This document shows positions 44,927 through 52,690 of a stretch of 64,000 nt of DNA, piece by piece. The position numbers were made by a program, and so were the translations under genes. The stretch covers positions 59,148,001-59,212,000 of the forward strand of contig OZ231127.1 in NCBI GenBank assembly GCA_965153355.1, written 5' to 3'. The notes below the pieces were generated by a model. The model did no database searches. It was given only the letters and a program-made list of their open reading frames with translations, and was not told the DNA's origin. The DNA is from Flaccisagitta enflata (lineage: Eukaryota; Chaetognatha; Sagittoidea; Aphragmophora). The stretch's first letter is position 1, and each line of letters begins with the position of its first letter.

Positions 44927-47365
44927 GTCGTCGTCGTCATCTTTGCTTTCAACCTCATCATCCTCATTTCTTATATCATCATCATAGCTTTCATCCTCAT
45001 CATCCTCAGTTCCTGACAGCATCATTGCTTTCAAACTCATGACATCATAGCTTTCATCCTCATCATCCTCAGTTCCTGACAACATCATAGCTTTCATCCT
45101 CATCATCCTCAGTTCCTGACAACATCATAGCTTTCATCCTCATGACATCATCAAAGCTTTCATCCTCATGACATCATCATAGCTTTCATGCTCATGACAT
45201 TGTCATTGCTTGCATCCTCATGACATCGTCATTGCTTGCATCCTCATGACATCGTCATTGCTTGCATCCTCATGACATCGTCATTGCTTGCATCCTCATG
45301 ACATCGTCATTGCTTGCATCCTCATGACATCGTCATTGCTTGCATCCTCATGACATCATGGTTGCTTTCATCCTCATGACATCATCGTTGCTTTCATCCT
45401 CATGACATCGTCGTTGCTTTCATCCTCATGACATCGTCATTGCTTTCATCCTCATGACATCGTCATTGCTTTCATCCTCATGACATCGTCATTGCTTTCA
45501 TCCTCATGACATCGTCATTGCTTTCATCCTCATGACATCGTCCTTGCTTTCATCCTCATGACATCGTCATTGCTTTCATCCTCATGACATCATTGCTTTC
45601 ATCCTCATGACATTATTGCTTTCATCCTCATGACATTATTGCTTTCATCCTCATGACATTATTGCTTTCATCCTCATGACATTATTGCTTTCATCCTCAT
45701 GACATTATTGCTTTCATCCTCATGACATTATTGCTTTCATCCTCATGACATTATTGCTTTCATCCTCATGACATTATTGCTTTCATCCTCATGACATTAT
45801 TGCTTTCATCCTCATGACATTATTGCTTTCATCCTCATGACATTATTGCTTTCATCCTCATGACATTATTGCTTTCATCCTCATGACATTATTGCTTTCA
45901 TCCTCATGACATCATTGCTTTCATCCTCATGACATCATTGCTTTCATCCTCATGACATCATTGCTTTCATCCTCATGACATCATTGCTTTCATCCTCATG
46001 ACATCACTGCTTTCATCCTCATGACATCATTGCTTTCATCCTCATGACATAATTGCTTTCATCCTCATGACATAATTGCTTTCATCCTCATAACATCAAC
46101 ATTACTTTTATCTTCAAGACATCTTCGCTTTCATCCTCATGACATCATCATTGCTTTCATCCTCATGGCATCATCATTGCTTTCATCCATTTAACATCAT
46201 CATTGCTTTCATCCTTGTAACATCATCATTGCTTTCATCTTCGCGACATCATCATTGCTTTCATCCTCATCATTGCATTCATCTTCGTGACATCATTGCT
46301 TTCATCTTCATGACACTGGTTCCATCCTCATGACATCATCATTGGTTCCATCCTCATGACTTCATTGCTTTCATCTTCATGACATAATTGCTTTCGTCTT
46401 CATGACATAATTGCTTTCATCCTCATGACATAATTGCTGTCATCCTCATGACATCACCATTGCTTTCATCATCATCCTCATCGGATCATTGTTGCTTTCA
46501 TCCTCATCATTGCTTTCATTTTCATCAACATCGCTTTCATCATCATCCCATCCATCATCATCATCATCATCATCAGTATCATCATCAACATCATCATGAT
46601 CATAAGTTCCATCACCATCATAGCTTTTATCATCAATTTTTCATCATCACTATCATCCTCGTCAAGCATCATCACTGTAATCATCAGTATCATCATCAAC
46701 ATCATCATTGTGGTCGTTATAACGATCATAATCGCATTTGTCGTAACCGCCCCACCTGCAGATCGACGTAATCGAAATATTCGGTGCCACAAAGGTAATA
46801 GACGACACGAGGGGGATCCCCTTGAGGCGGAAGAAAATTGTCGCTGAGGTTGAGGCGTTGAAACCGGAGTGGCGGAAGCAACGCCATTGGAATCACCTGA
46901 CGAAACAATTGACCGAGAGAATTTACGTAGTGACTAGTTATTATGAATGAAATGAAAGGGGGCGAATGGTCAACCAGTACCGCTCATTTTAAGGCAATTT
47001 TAAACAAGGACGGATCCAAGGCAGCATTAGTCGCGGACGGGTGGGCAAGAGGGTAAAACCTCTAAAAGCGACTGTGACGGACGAACGGACATAGGGACAG
47101 ACCGAAAAGTGGCTTACAAAGAGTCGCGTGTCCGCGACTAAAAATTATCAACACATATCGCGGATGGATAGTCAATAGACAAAGCCTCATAAATTGTCGT
47201 ACGTCATCAGTAAGTACCAGTTTTAGGAACAGCTCCACGAGCGATCAAAAACGTCCCGGAAAAGCCTTCTTCGGGCTCGAGATCCGTCTCCAGATCCACG
47301 GCCATCGCGTCGTCGCCATGCACGTCATCAGTACTTGACGTCACCAAACCAGTCCCAACATTCAT
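27407..47365 (-). CDS. RNF19: RNF19 (dorfin)-type RBR E3 ubiquitin ligase, N-terminus to IBR
   Basis: Spliced minus-strand gene. Exons in coding order: 47365-47218, 46896-46756, 34890-34559, 28349-27989, 27870-27729, 27558-27407. The cumulative phase is consistent at every junction and the ATG is at 47365. Residues 1-281 are a Ser/Ala/Gly-rich, partly basic, probably disordered region. RING1 uses C282, C285, C300, H302, C305, C308, C326 and C329, followed by the IBR ([33 protein letters not shown]). LRIEISE and WCPAPDCG are hallmarks of RNF19A/B, which ubiquitinate substrates through a RING2 thioester cysteine. That RING2 exon, and the C-terminal membrane segments of the family, were not found. 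Either the gene continues left past 27407, or it ends by read-through at 27216 without RING2. The last three exons are certain; the first three rest on splice sites and phase. Confidence 0.85.
27729..27870 (-). CDS. RNF19: RNF19-like exon 5: end of RING1, linker, start of IBR
   Basis: Acceptor ACATTTATAG. The split Glu codon gives CPEC, completing RING1, then [10 protein letters not shown] and [12 protein letters not shown]. The donor GCGG|GTTAGT is phase 2. Confidence 0.93.
27989..28349 (-). CDS. RNF19: RNF19-like exon 4: RING1
   Basis: The acceptor CCTCACTACAG and donor TCCAG|GTAAGG. A Ser-rich leader is followed by ECPLC, CSHRSC..C and [11 protein letters not shown] up to the seventh RING1 Cys. 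The GC content rises sharply at the exon. The domain match is unambiguous. Confidence 0.93.
29560..31079. mobile_element. TA-flanked terminal-inverted-repeat element, 1.5 kb
   Basis: CAGGGTGATCAATCTCAAAG at the left matches the right end in reverse with one mismatch in the last bases. TA lies immediately outside both ends. The TIRs are about 130 bases. The interior shows no supported gene. Confidence 0.72.
31582..31941 (-). repeat. Long variant of the 3'-hairpin element with an AAGTCATT array
   Basis: On the minus strand it runs from AACAAGGCC to a perfect hairpin AGTCGCG-TGCA-CGCGACT-AAAAA. The interior (31690-31900) is a degenerate ~10 bp AAGTCATTTT array. A sister copy lies at 61626-61839. 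Confidence 0.75.
32174..32438. repeat. Small foldback element, satellite core
   Basis: The CAAGGGCAATATGTGGTCAG end is followed by arms reading CAGCGGCCCCAAAGGGG and the complement ending at 32438. A few CTCAGGCCTGAAATCTACC units lie between. 32540-32800 is a looser continuation of similar units. Confidence 0.7.
33135..33616. repeat. Foldback element with two satellite types
   Basis: Arms GGGCAGTGGCCCCAAAG (33135) and the complement (to 33616). The left core has AGGCTCAAATCCCAGCCT units and the right core AGGCCTGAGAGGGCAGATTT units. Thus two families of unit coexist in one element. Confidence 0.78.
34368..34445. repeat. TATTCCTTTC 10 bp minisatellite
   Basis: About seven copies of CTATTCCTTT. 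Similar TTACTATTCC runs occur at the opposite end of the large inverted repeat (28710-28790). Confidence 0.8.
34559..34890 (-). CDS. RNF19: RNF19-like exon 3
   Basis: The acceptor GATGTGTTTTCAG and donor CAAGAG|GTGAGG enclose 332 GC-rich bases in AT-rich DNA. They encode a K/R then S/E/G-rich stretch ([20 protein letters not shown] at its start). It enters at phase 1 and exits at phase 0, which matches the next exon. Confidence 0.7.
35048..36282. repeat. Trinucleotide array (CAT/CGT)n, left block
   Basis: About 1.2 kb of TCA/TCG trinucleotides with GCTTTCATCG interruptions, in RNF19 intron 2. Its frames read as poly-Ser, poly-Asp or Met/Thr on either strand and are not genes. The array is cut at 36282 by the LTR-bounded element and resumes at 43214. 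Confidence 0.95.
36283..36697. repeat. Left long terminal repeat (415 bp)
   Basis: Runs from TGTTAGACTCACGTTCC to GTGAGCCCCTAATA. Nearly identical to the right copy apart from that copy's insertion. Confidence 0.75.
37702..38703 (+). CDS. FLYWCH-like zinc-finger protein ORF inside the LTR-bounded element
   Basis: The first ATG in the long frame is at 37702; the frame is open from 37612 and ends TGA at 38701-38703 (333 residues from this Met). Residues about 207-284 fit a FLYWCH zinc finger: GYEY, then W-x-C-x3-C (WICRHAC), a basic KSKGKL stretch, and a closing [12 protein letters not shown]-x2-C cluster follows. An amphipathic stretch (about residues 130-165) precedes it. FLYWCH domains bind DNA and are common in transposon-derived genes. 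The same frame is open at 37399-37608 upstream and broken only by one TAA at 37609, so the 5' part may be a decayed or spliced exon. It differs from the surrounding AT-rich DNA in base composition. It could be a captured host gene fragment. Confidence 0.55.
   Translation: MDPYQTAPGTLFIGTPGIQMDVTGPPEASQVSTSSLDSLNSHIALGAGTPASLQASQIVRDFHFLRGRMDVINHAYKAFLHGVAQRSPVLSVMGLPTGPWQQDGSSHFSNSSLSGTGQDSLALSSPLTQVQDMSNNLDLMARQQDWMASLLKRMIDTYNAQLGVDLSLAPVDTSVQYLPSPLNQVLIIHLPDQAFDGSTLGKTEEEFVLVQRQVGNRKVNIILHRGYEYCQGRGVFHPGQSQRWICRHACRFKSKGKLILVSTNKVDFMDGASICGHSHHNHDPYREKNLDCPCQQCKFRKDMASAKAFDLTPESAQLPEHGLVDIRLNSLDL
39580..40475. mobile_element. 896 bp element with 5 bp target duplication (copy 1)
   Basis: The left end is CACTAAGTAATTAGAG and the right end is the reverse of CACTGAGTAAATATTTC. 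CATCT is duplicated at 39575-39579 and 40476-40480. It is inserted in a CATCTCGTCTC minisatellite (39510-40640). The 93-codon frame in it also appears in copy 2, because the whole element is the same, and is not a gene. Confidence 0.85.
41246..41575. repeat. Two diverged ~165 bp direct repeats
   Basis: GGCTCCTCCC...CGCTGGGCTCTCA..CGACAACG occurs at about 41250 and again at about 41400, each followed by a ..TCGTCGCT motif. GC-rich, inside the LTR-bounded element. The frame 41168-41644 across it has no recognisable domain. Confidence 0.5.
42145..43213. repeat. Right long terminal repeat, with internal insertion
   Basis: Matches the left repeat at 42145-42238 and 42845-43213. Between them about 0.6 kb of foreign DNA (CAGGGGCGTATTTGAGCC...), including a (CT)n run at 42733-42807, is flanked by a ~45 bp duplication of LTR sequence (TTACTGTTTAGATGGATTG and following). 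Confidence 0.75.
43214..44942. repeat. Trinucleotide array (CAT/CGT)n, right block
   Basis: About 1.7 kb of TCA/TCG trinucleotides with a higher-order unit containing CATCAACATCGTCATC in 43410-44400 and GTCGTCATCATCATC (12 bp period) in 44400-44930. The long Ser, His/Arg, Asp and Met/Thr frames are artefacts. Confidence 0.95.
44943..46720. repeat. 23-27 bp minisatellite CATTGCTTTCATCCTCATGA
   Basis: About 60 units; the most regular block (45590-45910) is a 23 bp unit with GACATTATTG. It appears to have grown from the neighbouring trinucleotide array, because units at both edges mix the two sequences. It ends 35 bases short of RNF19-like exon 2. Confidence 0.92.
46756..46896 (-). CDS. RNF19: RNF19-like exon 2
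   Basis: The acceptor TTGTTTCGTCAG and donor CTGCAG|GTGGGG enclose a frame entered at phase 1. It reads [17 protein letters not shown] and ends with a basic [12 protein letters not shown], loosely like the basic N-terminal patch of RNF19 proteins. The end phase (1) fits the next exon. Confidence 0.6.
47003..47144 (+). repeat. ~140 bp 3'-hairpin interspersed element
   Basis: AACAAGGACGGATCC..., TAGTCGCGGACGGGTGGGCA, ending in a perfect AGTCGCG-TGTC-CGCGACT-AAAAA. Lies in intron 1 of the RNF19-like gene. Confidence 0.85.
47218..47365 (-). CDS. RNF19: RNF19-like exon 1 (start codon)
   Basis: ATG at 47365-47363 opens [14 protein letters not shown].. and an acidic stretch. The donor is ACTG|GTACTT, phase 1. 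It is richer in CpG than its surroundings, which suits a first exon. There are no homology anchors, so the call rests on phase compatibility with the next exon. Confidence 0.6.
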
Positions 47366-47799
47366 TTTAAATTGACTCCGACCATGCTTGCAAAAAAGTT
47401 GATGCTCTTGAAAAGTACATAAAGTCAGCAATGAAAAGCTTGGCCCAATTTTCTTTTCCCTACCGTTTTGTCCAGTAAGCGGTGCGCGAGGCAATTTTAT
47501 TTTTCACAATGAAAAAACCTATAGATAAATATAACATACAGTTCTTCAAGCTGATTCGTATACGGGACAACAAAGAAACCGAAAAAGACCGGATACGTCA
47601 ATGTAACACTACCTACATTAGAGTTCAATCATAAGCCATGTTTAAATTAGATGGTTAATTTCGATCCAGGATCAAGTTTGAATTAAAAATCCGTTGTAGT
47701 TTAATCATGAGCTCTTAAGTATGATAGACACATCCGTTTGTTCTAATGCTACTCAGCTACTCAATTTTGTTTCTATCTAAAGAAAGAGAGAATGACGGC

Positions 47800-47940
47800 G
47801 TGCTGACAAAACAAAGAGTGAGAGAGAGGGAGAGAGGGAGGGAGAGAGAAAAAAAGAAATAAAGAAAAACAAAAAGAGGAGAGGAAAAAAAAAGAGAGAT
47901 AGGAAAGAAAGGAAAGAAGAAAGAGAGAGAACGATTTGAC
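47800..47940. repeat. Purine-rich GA/GGA tract
   Basis: Low-complexity GAGAGAGGGAGA..AAAGAAA. The surrounding 47366-48660, between the RNF19-like start and the Mutator-like element, shows no gene. The RNF19 promoter should lie in its first few hundred bases, but no TATA box or other element is clear. Confidence 0.7.
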
Positions 47941-49615
47941 TAATAAGCAAGTGTGTTTCAATATTTAACCAAAGTACAATCTGTCACTTATTCCATTAAG
48001 CAGGAAGTATAAAGAAAGGACCAGGACTCCTGCCCCATAACTGCCCGTGTTATTGGTCGATAACATAGTGGGCAAAAACTATATCTCGAACTCTATTTCA
48101 GCATTTAATCAGGCTCCATTAAGCTTAGGGAATCTGATACGTAATTGTAATGGCATGTTAAACAAAATAAATAAAATGCCTTTTTAAAGAATGCGACACT
48201 TGTAAATTGTGTGGAAGTATCCTTTCTGAATAACTCTTTAATAAAAAAACAGTTTCAACTTATGAACGAACATAAAACTGTTTACTCAGCCGTTTCATTT
48301 CCTTTTGTTAAAGATGTATCTTGAAAAGAATTTCAATTTCATAATAACGTTTTTTTATGTTTTGGCAGTCCTTTGATCCGTTGAGAGATATAAATCAAAG
48401 GATGCGAGTGAATATATATTATATAGCTTAAGAGATTTACATCGGTGAAAAGAAAAAAAAATTGCAACGGTAATCATATTCGTTACTATTCAATTCCAAC
48501 AAGGACCAACCGGTATCGGGAGAGAAAAAGAAATACATGTTCTACTTGACAAATAAAAATCGTTATAACGAGAATATAAGTAACATGTATACATGAAAGA
48601 TTTCGAGTTAAAATCGTTTTGACTATTGAGAGGGATCTTTTCCTAAACAGAAGCGTATGCACGGATGGCTGAGGTGTATCAAAATGGCCTCTAGGCTTCA
48701 GATCGTCTGTGCCGCGGTTTTGGGCACGGGGTGGGTGTGGTAGAACACGAAAATACCCTTGGGGGGCTTCCCAAAGTGGTCCTGTGAGTAGTCCACCACT
48801 TAAAAGCTTGAAAAAATGGCCCCAAAATGAGCCAAAGCTGGTGGTGACCTGTCAACTTCAAATTTTTTTTTGCTAGCCTGTTTTTGATGAATAAGCACAT
48901 TTTTTGGACTCATTGGGGAGCAAAAACATATAAGAGGGTAGTGGGGTGAGTAGGTGAGGGGGGTGCCCCATGGGGTGGGGGCAAGGGGGTCAAATTGGCC
49001 AAAATTCAGGTCCTGATGGAGGTGGTCGTAAAAAATGACGAAAATTCAAAATATCAATTTTTTTGGTCAAATTATGTTGTAACTTGATGGTTTTAGCCAA
49101 AAAACCAAATCTAAATCGGAATTTTGGTTGAAAAATGCCAAATTACAGTTGTGGTGGTTGTTGGTGATTTTGGGGTTTTTACCATTCAACTTTGAAAGCT
49201 CATATCTTTTACACTGTTGGGAGAAAATATTTTTGGCCGGTCTCATTCAAAAAAGCATAAAAAAATCTTTCAGAATCTCATAAATTTTGTCCAGTTTCCT
49301 TCAGAAATGGCGCTACAGTGATCTCTCAAAGTACAGTGAAAATTGTGTAATTCAGGTGTTTGAACAATCTCATTTTGTTGAGCTATTTCTTCCAAGGAAA
49401 TGGAGATAAAAATCGAAATATCAAATTTTTTGATCAAATTATGTTGCAACTCAATGATAATAGCCAAAAAACCAGAAGTGAATTGGAATTTTGGTGGAAA
49501 AATGCCAAATTACAGTTGTGGTGGTTTTTGGTGATTTTGGGGTTTTAACCATTCAAATTTGAAAGCTTATATCTTTTACACAGTTGGGAGAAAATATCTT
49601 TGGCCGGTCTCATCC

Positions 49616-49766
49616 AACAAGGCCGGATACACGGCAATCCAGTCGCGGATGGTTGGGCAGGAGCAGTAATGCAAAAACCGCTCGGAATTCAAAAATGTGA
49701 CGGATCTACCAACCAACCTACCGACCGACACGGCAAGGTGTAGAGTTGCGTGTCCGCGACTAAAAA
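49616..49766 (+). repeat. ~140 bp 3'-hairpin interspersed element
   Basis: Inserted in the left arm of the Mutator-like element; the right arm shows the empty site as an A-run. Ends GAGTTGCG-TGTC-CGCGACT-AAAAA. Confidence 0.85.
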
Positions 49767-50109
49767 GGCATGAAAAAATCTTTAAGAATCTCATAAATTT
49801 TTTTCCAGTTTCCTTCAGAAATGGTGCTACAGTAATCTCTCAGAGTATAGTGAAAATTGTGTTTTTCAGGTGTTTGAACAATCTTATTTTGTTGAGGAAT
49901 ATTTCTCAAGGAAATGGAGATAAAAATCAAAATATCAAATTTTTTGGTCAGATGAGTTGCAATTTAATGATAATAGCCAAAAAAAAAAACAGAAGTGAAT
50001 TGGATTTTTGGTTGAAAAAGGCCAAATTACATTTGAGGTGGTTGTTCAACTTTGAAAGCTCATATCTTTTACACAGTTGGGAGTAAACATTTTTGGCCAG
50101 TCTCATTCA

Positions 50110-50235
50110 AACAAGGCAGGATACACGGCCAATAAGCAGTCGCTGGTGGGTTGGCAGGGGCAGTACACTCAAGGGCAGGGGCAGTCAATCATTGGGCAGG
50201 GGCTAAATTTTTGGGTGGGCAGGGGCTGTTATGCT
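50110..50235 (+). repeat. Partial hairpin-family element with GGGCAGGGGC repeats
   Basis: AACAAGGCAGGATACACGGCC starts a copy whose 3' half is replaced by three GGGCAGGGGCAGT-like units. Confidence 0.6.
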
Positions 50236-51379
50236 CTGAAATCACGAATACTGCATCTCGGTTAATTACTACCGGTTTTTTTCTGGTGATAATTTTGTAC
50301 TGATTTTGAGTTAGGGAAGTGGGCATGGGCTAGAATATATGAATAAAAATATTGTTTGTGCGAGAAGGCTTAATGCCCTAAAAATCAATTATCTGGCGTA
50401 AACGGACGACTTCTGGTCATAGACACATGGCCCAATAAATAGGTTAGATATGTCTGGATATAGCCATGCCATGTTATGGTGACTAACATGTATTGACACT
50501 TGCTGACGACCCAATGTCAGTCTCACATATAGCTGATTGGTTAACAACCTTTTTTGGGTAGTTGCTGTTCCGAAAAATATGTGCGACGAATATATTTGGA
50601 TGCGGCGAAAAATTTTTGATAGTGTTTGCCGAAGACCGTGCTTTTTCTGTTTCATATACTAAATCTTTCATTTCAAATCTTAATTTACGTTGTTTGCTGA
50701 CCGATTTTGTATGTTGCGCTAAATACTTTAAGGCCCTGCTCTACTCAGTTGTTTTAGAGTCTTATGGTTATAACGGATTCATGAGTAATCAAAGACAAGA
50801 TTGAGTCACCATTTTTTTGACTTTTAAAGAAATACATCACTTAACATTGCGATTCAAGAAAATTCAGGTTTGAACAGAAATTGAAAGGTGCTCCTAACTA
50901 GGACATCCCAGACCGGCTGGTTCTGAAGGCTACTACTAAAATCTATCAAAAGTGGTGTTCGTTTGGGACCATCGACATCCGCTTGGACCAAAATGATTGT
51001 TGTTTTGTGATTTTTTTTAAAAATGTGCAACGGGTGCCCTCTTATAGATCGCTTGTTAAGGAGGTGAAAAACGCAAAAATCACAGAAAAACGCCCAAACC
51101 AGTTTTTTTTTCACCTTAATCATAATTACCCCAGTCCTACAGCAGTTATCCTGGCTGGTACAGTTCCTCTAACTTAAAATCTTGCAAGGACAACAAGAAT
51201 TTTAGTTCTGTTGGTTCTGTTCACTTGATTACATCAATATTGATGTAGTAAAAAACGCAAAAAACTCAAAAATTGAAAACATAAGCGTAAATCATTTTTT
51301 CATGACTATATCAATTGTCCTATCCTCACTCCATGCATTTAACCATTGTGTGAGCTGCAGCGGCTTTATGACCAAAATA

Positions 51380-52690
51380 GTCGCAAAAGCGTCACATGGT
51401 CAGCAGTACCCAATGTCTCTGAGTTGCTTTATATGAGATGTGATGGCGAGGGGGCAGCGGCCCCGGAGGGGCAGACGAATTATGATTCCACACAGAGCTA
51501 TTTTATGAGTTAGGGTCTGATAGTGTTGATCTTGGGTTTGAAAGGCCTGATTTGAGGTCTGGGAGGCCTGAATTAAGGTCTGGGAGGTCTATGTTGAGTC
51601 TGAGAGACCTGAATTAGGGTCTGGAAGGCCTATGTTGGGTCTGAGAGGCCTGAATTTGGATGGGAGCCTTGACTTAGTGTCTGAGAAGCTTGATTTTGGG
51701 TCAGAGAGGCCTTACTTATGGTCTGAGAGGCATGATTTGGGGTCTGAGAGACCTGATCTGGGGTCCAAGAGGCTTGATGTAGGATCTGCGCCTAAATTGG
51801 GATCCAGACAACAAATTTGGGGTCTGAGACACCTGATTTGGGGACTGAGAGGCCTGATTTGAGGTCTGAGAGGCATGACTTTGAGCCTGGGAGGCCTGAT
51901 TTGGGGTCTGAGAGACCTGATCTGATCTGATTTTGGGTCCAAGAGAGCCAATTTGGGGTCTGAGAGACCTGATGGGGGGGGACATTCATCGGAGAAAATC
52001 TCCATGTGGAATCATAGGTAATCTGGTCCTCAGGGGCCGCTGCCCAAAAAAAGATGAATAAGTAACAAGGGTTACAATGTTGTAGCAGATGGGTGGGCAG
52101 GGGCGTTTAACCTCCCTTTTCACTCGGGAAATTTTTTCTGTCTCTCCATCTTCCGTCCCCCCCTAAGCCTAAAAAAACTTTTCAGGCATGAAATTTGCCC
52201 TCCTAAGCCCTCTCAGACCTGAAATTTGCTCAAATATGTTCAAATTTGCTATCCCAGGTCTCAAATCAGCCATTTAAGGCCTAAAATAAGCTTTCTCAGG
52301 CCTCAAATTGACCCTCCCAAGCCTCAAAGTATCACTCCTAAGCCTCAAATTGACCCTCCTGGGCCTCTAATTAGCCATCCTAAGTCAAAAATAGCTCTTT
52401 CAGGCCTTAAATTGACCCCCCTTGCCTCAATTTTACCCTCTCAGGCTTTAACTTAGCCATCCCAGGCCTCAAATAATTCTTCTCAGGCCTCAAATTGACC
52501 CTCCCAAGCATCACATTAGTCCTCCCATCCCTTGAATTGAGCATCCCAGGTCTAAAATATGCTATCCCATGCCTCATATAAGCCCTTTTCAGGCCTTAAA
52601 TCAACCCGACTATCATCCTGTGCCTCCTAGCCCTTCTCTCAAGCCTTAGGCCAGCCCCCACATGCCTCAAATCAGCCCCCCTAAAACATG
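51380..52690. repeat. Foldback satellite core of the Mutator-like element
   Basis: The arms GGGGCAGCGGCCCCGGAGGGG (51451) and the complement (to 52045) enclose GGTCTGAGAGGCCTGATTTG units. From 52160 to 52690 units read in the opposite sense (CTCAGGCCTCAAATTGACCC). The strand switch marks the centre of the palindrome. Confidence 0.8.

Noticed and set aside
43208-45106. 561-, 334- and 312-codon frames of Ser, Asp or Met/Thr
   Set aside because: Same trinucleotide array. The Asp-rich frame resembles acidic matrix proteins, but this follows from the GAT/GAC repeat.
48691-48900. 69-codon frame nearly identical to 54960-55169
   Set aside because: Both lie in the inverted arms of the Mutator-like element and match because the arms do; there is no domain or composition support.
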